Shown: positions 1 to 11,729 of the stretch, piece after piece
Layout: the number at the start of each line of letters is the position of its first letter
Position numbering within the stretch: position 1 is the stretch's first letter
Source of the DNA: Ampelomyces quisqualis
Taxonomy: Eukaryota > Ascomycota > Dothideomycetes > Pleosporales > Phaeosphaeriaceae
Direction of reading: 5' to 3'
NCBI GenBank assembly: GCA_018398575.1
Contig: JAGTXZ010000010.1
Span: 310,001 to 374,000, forward strand
Length of the DNA: 64,000 nt
Position numbers and translations under genes: made by a program
The notes under the pieces: generated by a model
The model's input: the letters and a program-made list of their open reading frames with translations, nothing else
What the model was told of the DNA's origin: nothing
The model's database searches: none

Positions 1-471
1 AAACTCAAGCGTCTACAAAATGGTTGGCGAGAGGAAGAAGAGCGCATACGGGATAAAGAACAAGAAGAGCGAGAATTGGCCGAGGAAGAAGAAGACGAAC
101 AAAAGGCCATGTGGGAGGACAAGACCTCGGATCTCACTGCGACAAAAACGACCAACGGCAAGAAAAAGAAGGCTAAAAAGGGCAAGCGGAAACTTCTCGC
201 CGGCGAGGTGGACAATCATAGTGAAGATGAGTGGGAAGCGCTCAAGAAGACACGAGAGACGAGAAAGGGGCTACATGATGTCGTTTCAGCGCCGCCGGAA
301 TTTACGCGCACACCAAGGGAGATCTTCAAGGTCAAGAATGGTGCAGGCGCAAAGGTCGGGAACGTGCCAAATGCCGCGGGGAGTCTGAGAAAGAGAGAGG
401 AGCTGGGGGAGGAGAGGAAGACGATTATCGATACCTATCGGGAAATGATGGCGGCGAAGCGGAATACTTAG
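1..471 (+). CDS. 3' end of an unrecognised Lys/Glu-rich protein (5' truncated by window edge)
   Basis: The frame is open from base 1 and ends at the TAG at 469-471, giving 156 C-terminal residues. The visible part begins with a highly charged E/R/K stretch that looks like a long helix, followed by a basic run (NGKKKKAKKGKRK, a likely nuclear or nucleolar localisation signal). A moderately conserved-looking tail follows (APPEFTRTPREIFKVKNG ... TYREMMAAKR). The composition is typical of nucleolar or ribosome-biogenesis factors, but I do not recognise the family and assign no function. The coding call rests on the open frame running in from the edge. Overlapping frames are open only because the region is purine-rich. 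Confidence 0.6.
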   Translation, partial: KLKRLQNGWREEEERIRDKEQEERELAEEEEDEQKAMWEDKTSDLTATKTTNGKKKKAKKGKRKLLAGEVDNHSEDEWEALKKTRETRKGLHDVVSAPPEFTRTPREIFKVKNGAGAKVGNVPNAAGSLRKREELGEERKTIIDTYREMMAAKRNT

Positions 472-1146
472 GTCGAGACATTAGCACAGTCATCTATCGC
501 ATGCACGACTCAAGTCACAAGTGTACAGCCCCACGCATCTCAGGCTCCACGAGAAAGACAAACCAATGCAGCACGTTCCCCTACGATATATGTGCACACA
601 GTCGTGCTCGGTCGACTCCTATCTCGCAGTCAACAAACTGAAGAATCCATTTTCGCCCCCGAGATTTCGCACCAAGGTAACAAAAGCCAGTCCCGCATGT
701 GCCAGTAAGAATCCGATGGCTATGGATGCCCCTTGCTTAAAATCTCCGTTGCTAATATAACTTACATCTATACTGAGATATGCCCGGCTGTCCCTCTCTC
801 TCTCTCTCTCTCTCTGCTTCCAGGGGTCAGTGTGTGGTAACAAAGGCCTTGGACCTTGGACGAGTGGTGTTTGATTCCTTTTTGGGGGGGAGGGCAAACC
901 TCCCCGCGTCACAAAGTTGTATTGATTGTATTTTCTCGGATGAAAAGTCCCCTATACACGTATTTCCACATCTCACCTCCGACACAGCAGCAGCGACGAA
1001 TCTGTCTTTCTGTCATTGGATTGATTTCCCAGGGTAATCTCCCTCTCCCTCTCTATGCCCGCCTACGGAAACAGAGAAAAAAAAATGAAAATGAAGATGA
1101 AAATGGAAATGGAAAATTATATGTGCCTTGGACACTACCCACCCTC
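472..1146. other. Intergenic, convergent gene ends, with simple repeats
   Basis: This stretch separates the end of the first gene (+) from the end of the AIM6-like gene (-), so it should hold two 3' regions. It contains a CT dinucleotide run near 791-814, CCCTCT-type runs near 1041-1056 and an imperfect GAAAAT/GGAAAT run near 1080-1120. No convincing gene was seen. Confidence 0.6.
791..814. repeat. (CT)n microsatellite
   Basis: About eleven CT dinucleotides in a row, in non-coding DNA between two converging genes. Confidence 0.85.
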
Positions 1147-2616
1147 TTAGCCAATTAAACTCCAATGCCTCCTGACCCCCCAATCCAACCGCGTCATGCC
1201 CCTCAAATCATCTCCATTCAAGTAATCCACACCCTCCTCTACAAGGACAGTCCACATTCGGTTCCGCAGCGCAACCGGCCACTTGGGTGCGCTCCAGTAC
1301 CGCGCCTTCAAGCCGCGTGCATGGGCGCCGCGGATCTGGCCGCGCAGCAAATCAAGCTGTCTGGCGGAAAGGGCGCCCGACCACACGAAGCCGATCGCCT
1401 TGCGGAAGTTGGCGGAAGCGTAGTATGAGTTTGAGGTGTCGAAGTGGGAGGTCGGGGTTGTGCCGAGTGTGCCTTGGCCGCTGCGGACAGAGATGTTGGT
1501 GGTGGACGGGGAAGACGGTGACGGTTCGTACATGGCGGCGAGGGGCGCGTCGAAGAAGATTTCGCGGTAGGTGCTGTTTGCGATGATCATGTCGAAGGGG
1601 GCGTTGCCGGTTGCGACGACAGTGATGGGGCCTGTTATGGTGGAGTTGCCGTCGAAGTATGTCAAGTATCCCTTTTCTCGGAGCGCGGTGAGGTGCTGGG
1701 ATACAAAGGGGAAGATGGCGCGGCCGTCGTTCTTGAAATCAACGAGCAGGACGAGGGTTTGTTCGGGTGTAGTGTCGAAGACGCCGTTTTTGATACTCGG
1801 TGTGGTCGCAAAGTCGCCAAACTTGTTCTTGTGGTCGAGCAATTTTACCAGTGGATCGACGTACATTGAGCGGAATGTTTTGTTTGGAGTAAGAGCATTT
1901 GTGCTGTGGCCGACGTGTAGTTCTTCGTCGAAGAGCCAGACATCGGCTTCGACGCCTGTGCAGCCCCAGCGCAGGGCATCATACAGAGGCACACGACGCC
2001 AATAGTCATTGTGCGAATGACATGGAATAGGCGTAACACCGCGCGTGATGTCTAGAAGATGGGATGCAATATCTGAGCTAGCCTGGCCTGGCAGTGTCCA
2101 GTCCAGTGATGAAGCCGCTGGATCGTCCCAGAAAAGCGGAACATAGCCAATCAGAAAATTGACAATGTGAATGCAGCCACTGCGAACGTTAGCAACTAGA
2201 TCCCATCATCCAAGGCCAAGACACGGGAAGAGACAAATACCATGCAGCGGAAACGGGCGGAAGTAGACCTCACGAGACACGACTTACAAAACAAGCAGCA
2301 CCAGCACAGGCAAACCCAAACACGTCCTCTTCCTCCAACGGAACTTCTTCGTCCTGCTCTTCTCATCCCCGGTCAATCTCACGCTCTGGAAGCCATCACT
2401 CCTCGCCTCAGCATTTCGTCTCCTTCGCACCGACATGCGTAACCAATTCCAAACCCCAACTCTTGAACGCAGGCGCCTCAATTCCTGACAATCAGAGCCA
2501 GACTCCTCACCATCTTCCAGCGCACGCAGCAAGACGTTTGAATGATTCTGTTTCCGCGCAGGTTGGGCGTAAAAAGACCGAAGCAGAGGTTCCGAAGAAG
2601 CATGTTCAGACAGCAT
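1147..2616 (-). CDS. AIM6: AIM6-like membrane-anchored phosphodiesterase (PLC-like fold)
   Basis: Two exons: 2616-2288 and 2179-1147, 453 aa; the 108-nt intron has a GTAAGT donor. The order matches the fungal AIM6 family (altered inheritance of mitochondria 6), whose members have a PLC-like phosphodiesterase TIM barrel. There is a short basic cytosolic N-terminus and a membrane segment that spans the intron (about residues 98-122), and then the barrel. The barrel begins with HSHNDYWR and follows with GVEADVWL and LHVGHS, which supply the His/Glu/Asp residues typical of metal-dependent glycerophosphodiesterase-like folds. The start is the first ATG of the N-terminal exon. The substrate is not known for the family. 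The family call is firm; the exact N-terminus is less so. Confidence 0.87.
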
Positions 2617-3312
2617 CGTATGCAGTCACCCTCCCCAGACACGCAGCCAATGAGAAACGACCCTGCGACCCTGCGACTTCAAACGCGCGCCTGCGTGTGG
2701 ATAACTCCGCACAAAAAAAAACAATCCCTATCCCACAACACACACAAATCTTCTCGCAACCTCTCTTCGTCAACAACAACAAGAAAAAAAAAGTAATAAG
2801 AATCTTTCTCCCCCGCCCCGTCCTCACCCCCCTTTAACCCAACCCTAGCGCGTTTAGCATCCGCAACCGTCCCCTAAGGTCCCAAACACGCCCCACCCAA
2901 ACAAGACCGACAAAACGATCCAGACGCTTTTTTTCCCCGCTCGTGACCTACTCCGTTCCGTACCCTACGAGTCCCCAACCGGCGTTTTGAACTGTTGACG
3001 CAGCGGGCGCAAGGGTGCGGCGGCGCCTGGAAGGGGAAAGAAAAAGAAAAAGGAAAAGAAAAAGGAAAAGGAAAAGGAAAAGGAAAAGAAAAGTTGCGCG
3101 AGGTCAGGGGGGGCGTGTTTGGATCGTGTTTGTGTCGAGCTATGTGCTGTATTGCTAGCAGGCGAAGGAAATGTAACGCGCGGTTAGCGCACGGAAAGCT
3201 GATGGATTAGCACTGGTAGGGAACGGCAGCAAAGTGTAACTTGTGATAATGCGCCAGGAAAAAAAACCCCCCCCGCAAAACTCAGATGGTCAATCGTTCA
3301 AAGTGAGAATGG
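2617..3312. other. Intergenic: AIM6-like 5' region and cullin-4 3' region
   Basis: Holds the upstream region of the AIM6-like gene and the 3' end of cullin-4. It is C/A-rich on the plus strand and contains an AAAAGG-type purine microsatellite near 3038-3095. No supported gene. Confidence 0.55.
3038..3095. repeat. (AAAAGG)n purine microsatellite
   Basis: Imperfect AAAAAG/AAAAGG units repeated about nine times in non-coding DNA. The repeat leaves a Lys/Gly-rich frame open on the plus strand that is not a gene. Confidence 0.85.
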
Positions 3313-6087
3313 CTACGCAATATAAGCATACCACCCCTGCCCATCCTCCTCCCTTTCCAAAAACTCCTTCTCAATCAACCTGTCAATGTTCTTCTTGATC
3401 CCGCTCACCTCCAGCGTCCCACGACTCCTCGTCGCCTTGATCGTCTCCGCCACGAGCTCCGCATGACTAATCCTCTTCCTCGCCTTCAATATACGTACAA
3501 TAGCCGCTTGCGTCTCGTAGTTGCGATCCGCAGCGACACGCTCGTGAGTTTCTTTGTTTTCAGCAGGCGTTTCTTTTAGCTGGACCGTGTTGATTTTGAT
3601 GCGGTATTTGGGGTCGGTGAAGGATGCGTTGAGTGTGAATGTGTCCGTGGGGTTGATTTCGCGGCCTTTGGGGTGTTTGTTCAAGGGTCGGATTTTGGCG
3701 CAGGCGAGGGATTGCAGGGTCCGGTTTAGCTCGGCGGGGGCTGGTCGAGTGTTAGTGTGTGTATATGGGTATGGTAGGAACGGTGGACTTACGAAGACCT
3801 GTTGCTTCTTTCAGGTAGTTGTAGTCCATGTGCTCGTCTGGCTTGAGCCCGTTGAAGAGTAATAGGACGATAGCTTGGAAAGATGACACCACCAACTCTT
3901 TGCTGCCCTTTGGAAACTTTGCTTTGACTTGGCAGTGTGCGAGAGCGTGCTTGAACTCGAGCTTGCGGCCCGAATGCTTGACTTTGTAGTGTGCCTCGAA
4001 CTTGTCCATGGCTTGCTTGATCTGCGGCGGAATGATGACAGGTATGCTGGGGTATGTTGGCCATGATGACGCGGAAAGAATGCTGACATTGACGTCAACA
4101 GCCAGTTTTTCATTGCGCTCTTCAGAGATATTCTTGTAAGCAGCCATCTCTTCACGCGACAGCTCAATATCTCGGAACATCTGCTCCAGGTTCGCTGTGA
4201 AACCGGCACCGCATTCTGTAGCATGTTAACAGGATGACCATGATTCCAGTGAGGTGACACGTACCAGTCTTGAGCCTTGACAGCATACTTCGTTCCGCAT
4301 CCGCACTGGCACTTCGGCCCATCAACAGCCGCCTCGCGAGATCCTTCTTGTAGAATGCTTCAAAGACAGCCTTGCCATGCACGAATCGGAAGAGGTCTAG
4401 TACTTGGTCGAGTTGATTATTGACCTCACTATCCTCGTCATACACAACATCTTCATTGTCATCCTCTGCGTCCGCCACGGCGGGCTTCTCCGTCTTTCGG
4501 CTCAGCGACGCAGGTATAGCTTTGGCACCACCTCGCAACAGCATGTCGACATACTTGGCAATCATCTCCCCCGTCTTGGAGTTATCCGTGCCCCAGCTCG
4601 CACTGGTCTTCTTCGTCTTGTTCATGAAGGCCTCAAACGACTCTCTTAGACCATGACCGAGTTCGGGGTCGCGATGAAAGCATGTCTTCCATACCGTGTC
4701 TAGTTGTCGCTTGAGGGTCAGGAGGTGTATCACCATGTTGTCCTGCTCCTTCTCGTTGAAGACAATGGATGTGCCTTGGTCATCGATCCACTTGACAAAG
4801 CCTGGCCGCAAGCTCACGCCGAGCTTGCGTCGCTCCAACAGTGTGTAGAGCAGCTCGAGATGTTCCATGGCATTCGCGTCCAGGAGGTCAGCAAGTTCGT
4901 CTTGGTTGATGAGTCGTGACTGTCTCTTTGCTATCAAATGATCCTCCAGTAGCGTTAGCAGGTCCCTTCTTGTTGTGTTGGGCAGTCCAAACTTGGCCAC
5001 TCTGGACAGTTCTCGCTCCATGAGTGCTCGCGCGCTCTTTGCGTAGTCGGGTAGCGGCTTCTCGGCGGCGTCGTCAGCCCACTCCACGACGAATTGCTGG
5101 CTGAGCTCCAACAGGCGCGGCTCAAAGTGGTTGGTGTAGACGTGCAGGTCATGGAACATGCTGATGGTCTTGGAGAACATGTCGCCGTCGAGGTCGCCTC
5201 CGGCTCGGTCCGAGGCAACCAGGTCGCAGGCGCCATGGACAATGCGTGTGTTGAGCTTCGGGTGGGCAAAGATGTGGGAGCGGAAGAGGTCGAGGGACAT
5301 GTCGCGGAGGGACTCGTGGCGTGGGAGCAGGTATGCGCGGTCGAGATAGCAGAAGATCCAGTCGAGGTATTTCTGGCGCGAGTTAGCAGGCGCAGGCGCA
5401 GGCGCAGGCGCAGCACGTTGACTGCCGGTGGCGACGTACAAGCTGCTCATTCCAGACGGCCCAGGCCTGCAGGGTTGCCCTCAGCACCTCGACGTTGCCT
5501 CTGCCCACGCTCTCCGTGACCCTGGCCGCCAGACGCCCGCCGACATAGTCGCGGCACTTGGCCGCCAGCCGCTCCTTGACGTCCCGGGCCATGCCCTGGC
5601 GGCAGACGTTCTCGACGCCCCGGTACAGCTCCTCGAGGCTGAAGTCGATGGCGCCCTGGGCAAAGATGGTGTCGAGCGCCGCGCCCATCTTCAGCCACGT
5701 CTGGTCCAGGAAGGCCTGGGGGTCGACCTTGCGCGTCGGCCGGAAGTTCTTGACGAGCAGCCGTTTGGCGCCGCCCGCCGCGTGCATGGTGGGCGCGGCC
5801 CTGGACATGCCGTTGCGCGGTCCACTGGCCGCTGCCGGGCTGCTGTCTGGGCTGGTCGTCTTGCTGGGGAAGTGGTACATGTCGGCCGTGCTCCGGTTGG
5901 CCGCAGAGCCGGGGGGCGTGGCGACGTCGCGGGCGGCTGCCGGGGAGCTCTCGCGTCGTGTGCGCTTCTTGGTGGGTGAGAGCGGAGCGGCGGCGGCGGC
6001 GGCGTGGGGCTTGGAGTGCGCGGTGAAGAGCTCTGTGATGGTCTTTCCCGAGTGCTTCCGTTTCAGCGCCCCAGAATTGGCGGACAT
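3313..6087 (-). CDS. cul4: Cullin-4, scaffold of CRL4 ubiquitin ligases
   Basis: Four exons: 6087-5440, 5372-4265, 4215-3793, 3740-3313, 868 aa; introns of 67, 49 and 52 nt. Cullin-4 holds DDB1-type adaptors with its N-terminal helical repeats and the RING protein Rbx1 with its C-terminal domain. In fungi CRL4 acts in DNA repair, replication control and heterochromatin. The first ~180 residues are a low-complexity basic tail (MSANSGALKRKHSGK...), as in cullin-4 rather than cullin-1 or -3. Cullin repeats follow, then the cullin homology domain (PSIPVIIPPQIKQAMDKFE...), and the Nedd8 winged helix near the C-terminus with VRILKARKRI. That motif contains the expected neddylation lysine. The gene ends in the conserved YAYIA. 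Exon 1 to 2 joins as WNEQL|KYLDW. Intron 1 carries a hexanucleotide repeat. Confidence 0.95.
5387..5414. repeat. Hexanucleotide (GCAGGC) run in cullin-4 intron 1
   Basis: About four GCAGGC units on the plus strand inside the 67-nt first intron of cullin-4, next to the presumed branch site (GCTAAC on the coding strand) and about 15 nt from the acceptor. Confidence 0.8.
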
Positions 6088-6453
6088 TGGGCGGGGATGG
6101 TGCGAGAGGACTTCTGCAGAGCTCGCTGTAGTCGGCCGCCGAGGTTGGGTGATGACGCGCCGCGAGGTTACCTATACCGAGTACACCTTCACGAGACCGG
6201 CTTCACGCTTGACGAGACCGCAATGGCAGCCTGCCAATCATTCGATTACAGTACACATGGCCCTCCCGAATGGAAACTCGGTCGCTGTGCCTAACTAGAA
6301 CATGTCGCCTCGTTCATGGTCGACCTCCGTCCCGATGCGCCCTAGCGCCAGCCCGAGTCATAGAAGCGGTGTCATGCTTCCTGTACAACCATGCCGGACA
6401 AATACACGATGACCACACTAACAACAATTATTTCATACGCAATGGCGCAGCTC
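6088..6453. other. Intergenic between scc3 3' end and cullin-4 5' end
   Basis: 366 nt between two genes on the minus strand. It should hold the scc3 3' UTR and the cullin-4 promoter. No gene or clear motif seen. Confidence 0.5.
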
Positions 6454-9400
6454 TCAGTCGCCCAGTATGCTTTCCTCCTCCCCCTCCTCCTCCTCCACAG
6501 TGCCGTTCTCGACAACCTCCTCGACACCGTTGGCGTGCTCCTCGTCACCATCGGCCATTTCCTCGTCTTCCATCTCATCACCAGTCACCTCGTCTTCGTC
6601 CTCGTCGCTGTCATCTTCGATGACGATTACCTTGCTCTTCTTGCTCGGCTTCGCTGTCTCCTTGACGGCTTTTGGTCCGGCCTTGGTGCCTTTTCGTGCA
6701 AGCTTGATGGCGTCGAGCTGGTTGACGCATTCCTTCCACTGCGGCGTGAGCTTGAGCTTGTTGCGTTCTAGGCGCTTCCGCACCACCTCCGATCCGTCGC
6801 TACCCAGCATGCCAATAAGCACAGCCTTGACAAGATTCCCCCCAATCGTGCACAACGCCTGGTCAGCAAGCATTGTGCGACGCTGCTTCTCTTGCTGCTC
6901 GCTCCCGTCGGCCTCGTCGTCACTCTCTGGCTCGTCGTCTGGATCGACAGGGTCGTCGTCCACGTCAGGCTCTTCGAGCTTCTTGTTTGTCAACTTGGAT
7001 AGATTGTTCTCGGCTGCAGTCAGAATCTGCAACAGCATCTTCGTTGTCTTGCCATCGACGTCCAGACAAAGGGCTTCCCAGTCGTCATTGGCTTCGTTGT
7101 CACCGCGAGCCTGTGGCTTCTTGCGTGTCCTCGCCGTCTTGCCCTTCTTTGCCTTGATGGCGTGGAACATGAAGTGAATATCCAACAGGAGATTTGCTGC
7201 CCCCAGTCGTACCTCGTCGGCGCCTTTATGGCTCTCCATGATACCTATCAGCGTCGCCACGCATGCGTCTCTGCGCTCAACAATAACGGTGAGCTCATCG
7301 TCGGGCAGGCTGGTGCCTTCATCGAGGTGATTTATCAAGGCCAGACACTTCCACATAAAGTAGCCCAACATTAACGACATGGCGTGCCTGACAAGCATGT
7401 CTTCTGTCTCATCTGTTTCAGCTTCTAGGCGTCCGCTGATTACTCCTCGACTAAGAATCTCTAGTAGTGCGCTGATCGGTGGCTCGGTCAGTGCTGCTTT
7501 TTTCGCCTTACCCTTTGACTTTGCTGGCGCTGTGACCTCATCCAGAACAGCCGTGTCTGAAACTTTGGAAAGCTGGGCCATTTTCGAAACTACGTTGGAG
7601 ACACCAACCATTATGTTATGGTCCAAGTTCCCGCGTACGGCGAAATCTCGATCCCGCCTTAGAGCGTCGAACGTGTTGATTAAATCGTCCCACAATGCTT
7701 GGACCTTGAGAGCAACAATCTCTCTCAGCTCTTCATTGCCTTGTGCGTGTCGTATAGATCCAATGGCTTCGCTCAGCACCCGTTCATTGTGATGTGTCAG
7801 GAATTGCTTGCTGATATCGTCGAGCAGTGCGGTAAGCGCAGCGTTCTGTCGCAGTTCTTGAAAGACATCGAGATTGAGCTCTCGCTCTAACCGGAGACAC
7901 AGAGCTGCTGCCTCAGGTAAGGCACCGAATTTCTTGAGTAGCTGCGGGATAAGAAGGGACAGACGTCTGGCCATGTCATCTTGATCCTCTTTGTCGCTCG
8001 TTCGTTGCAATTTCGTCTTCTTTTTATCTTTTGGTGCCTCTGCTAGACGTTGCAATCGCAACTGAACCACGGCGTTCAGCATGTCGAGAAGAACTGTTTC
8101 GTGCTTTTCCTCTAATCGGGAGTTCTGGCGTAGCAAGGTCTCGGCGTCATCGCCTGCACCATTTGACACAGGCTGTGAGTGATCGTAGAGAAGATAGCCG
8201 GCCAATACCTCCCATGACTGGATGTCGGGCATAGCGTCATACAAAGCCTTTGCGGCCAAGGAGAAACGAGACTCTATGCCGGCCGCTATCAGACCCGTCT
8301 CGGCGCCATATGGATTGAGACGCGTCATCTGCGACGGCAGTTCTGCTGCATCCTCGTCGTATGCGAGTAGTTGTTCGGCCAGACATCTCAGCTTGAGCCA
8401 CTCCAGTCGCGGGTTGTGGTATTCCTCGATATCCCTGTCTTGTGGTGCTAACGCTTCATTGAGCGCCTCTTCGCCGCCCATGTCCTCCACGATGGCTTCG
8501 TATGCTGAATTGACGTTTTCTGCGAAGAAACCCACCACAGCCTTGCGTACTTTTGCATCGTTATCGAAGATGAGTTTGCCAATAGAGTCGATATCGTCTG
8601 GTTCCAAGAAGCCAGCTTCACGCAGCGTGTCGAGAAGATCGACCGCAGTTGCACGCACATGGTTTTCCGCATCCTGTGTCGCAATTTCCACAATGCGTGG
8701 TCGGAACCGTTCTGTGAAGGTTTTAAGTCCTGCAAGTTTATCTTGGTCGCGGAACAGGCGTGCAAGCTGATGTAGTACTTCTACCCGGGTCGAAGGGTTT
8801 GGATCTGACAGCACCCAGCCAAGGTAGCGCAGATGGGTGCCATCGAAGAATTTGTCCGGATATGTGACGATCCAGTTTGCAAGTGCGCCAACGCAATCGA
8901 CTCTTATCTTCGGATCTACGTCCCGGTATCTGTTTACGTAGACAACGTTGAACCAGTCACCCAGCGCAGCGTCGACCATCTGCAACTTTTCAGTGAACTC
9001 GTCTGCTTCTTTGTCCGCCGCAGACACGCGCGCCCTATTGACCCGGGCCTTTTTGGACTCGGCTTCACTTTGCCGTTGCCGTTTAGCTGCATTCTCGACA
9101 AGATCGCCTGCGACTGTCGCCAGAGCAGTTGTGATGGCGAGAGAGGCAACTGTGCTGGTATGGCGAAACGGCCTATTGCTGGTTGAAGACATTGCGCCGA
9201 GCCATACGGATATGTTTTCGAGAAGCTCTGGGTATTCGAATAGCAGGCCGGACTGGGCCACCGTCTGAACGAGGGTCGCGAAGAAGCCGTGCAGCGCGTT
9301 CCGAAAGGCCTGCCCGCCACCATCTTTAGCCTTGGCAATGAGAGGATATTCTGTCAGCTCGTGCTGCTCGTGGTTAGCATGCGCAAGCGCGGATACGTAG

Positions 9401-10107
9401 TGCATCTGCCTACCATCTGGAATTCCTCTTGTATCTCAGCCACGCGATTCGGCGCAGTGTCGGGGTTGTCGATGTCGACCTCGTCTACTCGCAGGTCACA
9501 CCCGGCAGCGCGCAACACAAGATTGACTATCTCTGCTACAGCTCTTCCCTCTTTTTCGCTGAAACGAGCGACCCAGCGGGCTGCTACATCCTCAAATCGG
9601 TCGCCGCTGGCGAATACATCGACTGTGCGCAACCATGTCAGCTAGCTCTGCACTCTCACGTGGCTCCGGATACATACCGTACAGGCCTTCAGGCTCCTGC
9701 TCGGAGACTGCGCTTTTGCGGATTGCGGCTTTGCGCGGTCGCTTGGTGAGTTTCCTGGACGCGCCGGTCGCCGGTCGCATGGCGAGACTGATTGGGGCGC
9801 CATTGGTCTTTGGTTTCTTGGGTGCAGGGCGGTTGCCAGGCGCCTTGCCTTTCCTCTTGGTCCGGCGCTCGCGCAACTCTTCCTCGTCTGGCTCGCCCTC
9901 GCTGCTTCCGCTTTGCTCGTCCGATGTCGCCTCGTCCGCCTCGACACCGCTGTCGTCGTTGTTGTCGCGACGCTTTCGCTTTGCGCTGTCGGCTGGACTG
10001 GTGGTAGACGCGAGCTTTTCTGGTTTCCTGGTGACCCGGCCGCTGCGACGGCGAGCTGCAGCAGACGCGCCATCGTCGGCTGGGGAGGGCGATACCGCCG
10101 CACTCAT
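6454..10107 (-). CDS. scc3: Cohesin subunit Scc3/Psc3 (STAG family)
   Basis: Three exons: 10107-9678, 9622-9414, 9363-6454, 1182 aa; introns of 55 and 50 nt. Scc3 binds the kleisin Scc1 and is needed for cohesin loading and sister-chromatid cohesion in the nucleus. The N-terminus is disordered and basic (RRRSGRVTRKPEK), as in fungal homologues. The STAG and stromalin-conserved regions lie in exon 3 (for example YVNRYRDVDPKIRVDCVGAL, then the LGWVLSDPNPSTRVEVL block), followed by long alpha-helical repeats. A strongly acidic tail (EDDSDEDEDE...) ends the protein. The start is the ATG at 10107 (MSAAVSPSPADDG...) rather than the upstream in-frame ATG at 10227, because fungal Scc3 proteins begin this way. 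Exons 1-2 join as GLY|VDVFASGDRFE. Confidence 0.94.
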
Positions 10108-10569
10108 GATGATTGTGCGCGATGATTTGCGGCGAGACTGCGTGGTTGAGGCTGCGACACGGGGCGCGACAATGGCGGATGATATGTTTTGGGAGGGGCG
10201 CCGACGCGAGAGCACGTCGCGTCGCACGTACCATGGCCGCTAGCATGTTCGCTCTGTCTGCAAACGTCCTTGCCGACCCGGCACCTCTACTGGATCGAAT
10301 CCACCGGCAACGGTCAACGCCCTATTTGACGTTGCAATTTCGCTGGAAGGCCTTTCCTATCAAGTCCTTCTCGACGTTCTTCATGATGCGGGAATGGGAG
10401 CTGGAGTTTGGGGGTTGCAGGTATGATCTATGTTCTTGACTGCATCATCGACGTGGATTAGAATGTATCAGATACAAAAGAATATATCAATGGCCAGGTG
10501 AGGTAAAATCTTTAGTCTCTTCTATATCCGGACCATCAAACGAAATGTAGCCATCATTGCTAGAGCCTT
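10108..10569. other. Intergenic: scc3 upstream region
   Basis: Contains the scc3 promoter side and the region downstream of the small gene at 10570-10971. A plus-strand frame from 10233 (MAASMFALSANV...) is open but resembles nothing I know and overlaps the scc3 5' region. Near 10480-10567 on the minus strand lies a short open frame discussed under findings. Confidence 0.45.
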
Positions 10570-10971
10570 CTACTTGCCACATACCTTATCCCCATGAATG
10601 ATGCAGCGCGTGTCTCTGGAGAAAGGTTTCTCCAAGGCCTCGCTGATGCCACCACTTAGGCCATCGATAGCACGGTCAACCCGCGCTCTGTTGTCGCCGG
10701 AGCAGCAATCCCAACGGCCATGACGAGTCTCGAAGTTCCACAACTTGATGTGCATGTAATTGCGCTTGCCGCGGAGGTTAGGTAAGTTGACCTAGCGAAT
10801 CATGTTAGAATCAGAACTTGCAAAGCAGAATGGATTATCATGGGTCAGCTTACACGAACGAAGTCTCCAACATTGCTTGCCCTTTCATTGTTGATCATGA
10901 AGCAGTTGCTGTCGCCGCCGACTTGGTTGAGAGTCAGAGCTTCGAGCGTACCCGCAACGATGAAAGTGAAA
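10570..10971 (-). CDS. Small orphan protein, possibly secreted (5' end unresolved)
   Basis: Two exons can be read: about 10971-10854 and 10791-10570, joined by a 62-nt GTAAGC...CTAG intron in phase 0 (GDFVR|VNLPN). The readable product has a short hydrophobic stretch (FTFIVAGTLEALTL) like the end of a signal peptide, then about 100 residues with five cysteines (SNCF, WDCCSG, TRCIIHG, KVCGK). No in-frame ATG lies directly before it. An upstream exon, for example from the ATG near 11070, or a non-obvious start is needed. I do not recognise a family. Size, Cys content and isolation fit small secreted proteins of fungi, but that is inference. The stop may be premature (see findings). Confidence 0.4.
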
Positions 10972-11729
10972 CTGCATACTACTTTCTGGTGGTGAGTGAA
11001 CAAGGGTTTTGACTAGCAATACTACACAACATAAGACAGTTACAGCTGGTAACTGGACGTGTCTATGCATTTTTGCATCTTATTCAAAACTTGTTTACAC
11101 ACTCGAGATTGCTAGCACTCTTGCTCCTCGAGATTTTGGGTTATGTGATGTATACATGGCAATGGTTTCTGAGTAATGGCAGTAACGGATGTTTGATTGG
11201 TGGAGGCGGACCAGGGTGCAAATGTGGTGATGAAGACAACGCCACGTGACTCAGACGCCAATCCGAATCTGGTTAGGCTCGATATTTTGATGGCCGAATC
11301 GTGAGCCCAGCCAGCTTGTGCCCACCCCGCGAGCCGAGCGAAGAAGTGGGATCGGGCTTGTGCTGGAGTGCGACTGTGCGAGAGACGCAAATTCTGTCCG
11401 AGTCTATCGCGGCAGCTCCAGCCTGCGACGTCTCGGGGGGCATTCTGTGGAGACGCTGGGTGCCCCGTCGAATCGGGCGACAGCGAGCCGCGGCTGCCGG
11501 GCGAGTGGGTGGCACCTGCCGTTCCAGACACTAAAAGCTTATGTCTGTCTTGGCTGGCTTCGCACACTCGCGCCTCGACGCTTAACCTCGACCCGCCACG
11601 ACCGACGACTCACCCCCCCAGCCCTGCCACCGCCCTCGACGCCCGCACTCGGCCATGACGCCCGTCTGAGATCTCATGGGACTGTACCGCTGGGCACCCG
11701 CTGCTGCTGGAACAGCATAGTCGCCCGAC
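10972..11729. other. Intergenic: upstream of palH
   Basis: About 750 nt holding the palH promoter and 5' leader, and possibly a first exon of the small gene to the left. A CACGTG box overlapping a TGACTCA-like element lies at 11243-11253. No further gene seen. Confidence 0.45.

Noticed and set aside
5428..6298. Long plus-strand frames opposite cullin-4 exon 1
   Set aside because: Open because of GC-rich codon composition of the cullin-4 N-terminus; Ala/Arg/Pro-rich product without family features. The minus strand carries the conserved protein.
6467..8770. Plus-strand frames opposite scc3 (Ser-rich products)
   Set aside because: Mirror of acidic and Ser-rich codons of Scc3; no independent support.
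9635..10243. Plus-strand 202-codon frame opposite the scc3 N-terminus
   Set aside because: Shadow of the Scc3 disordered N-terminal exon.
10233..10439. Plus-strand frame MFALSANVLADPAPLL with signal-peptide look
   Set aside because: Short, overlaps the scc3 upstream region, no second exon or family match.
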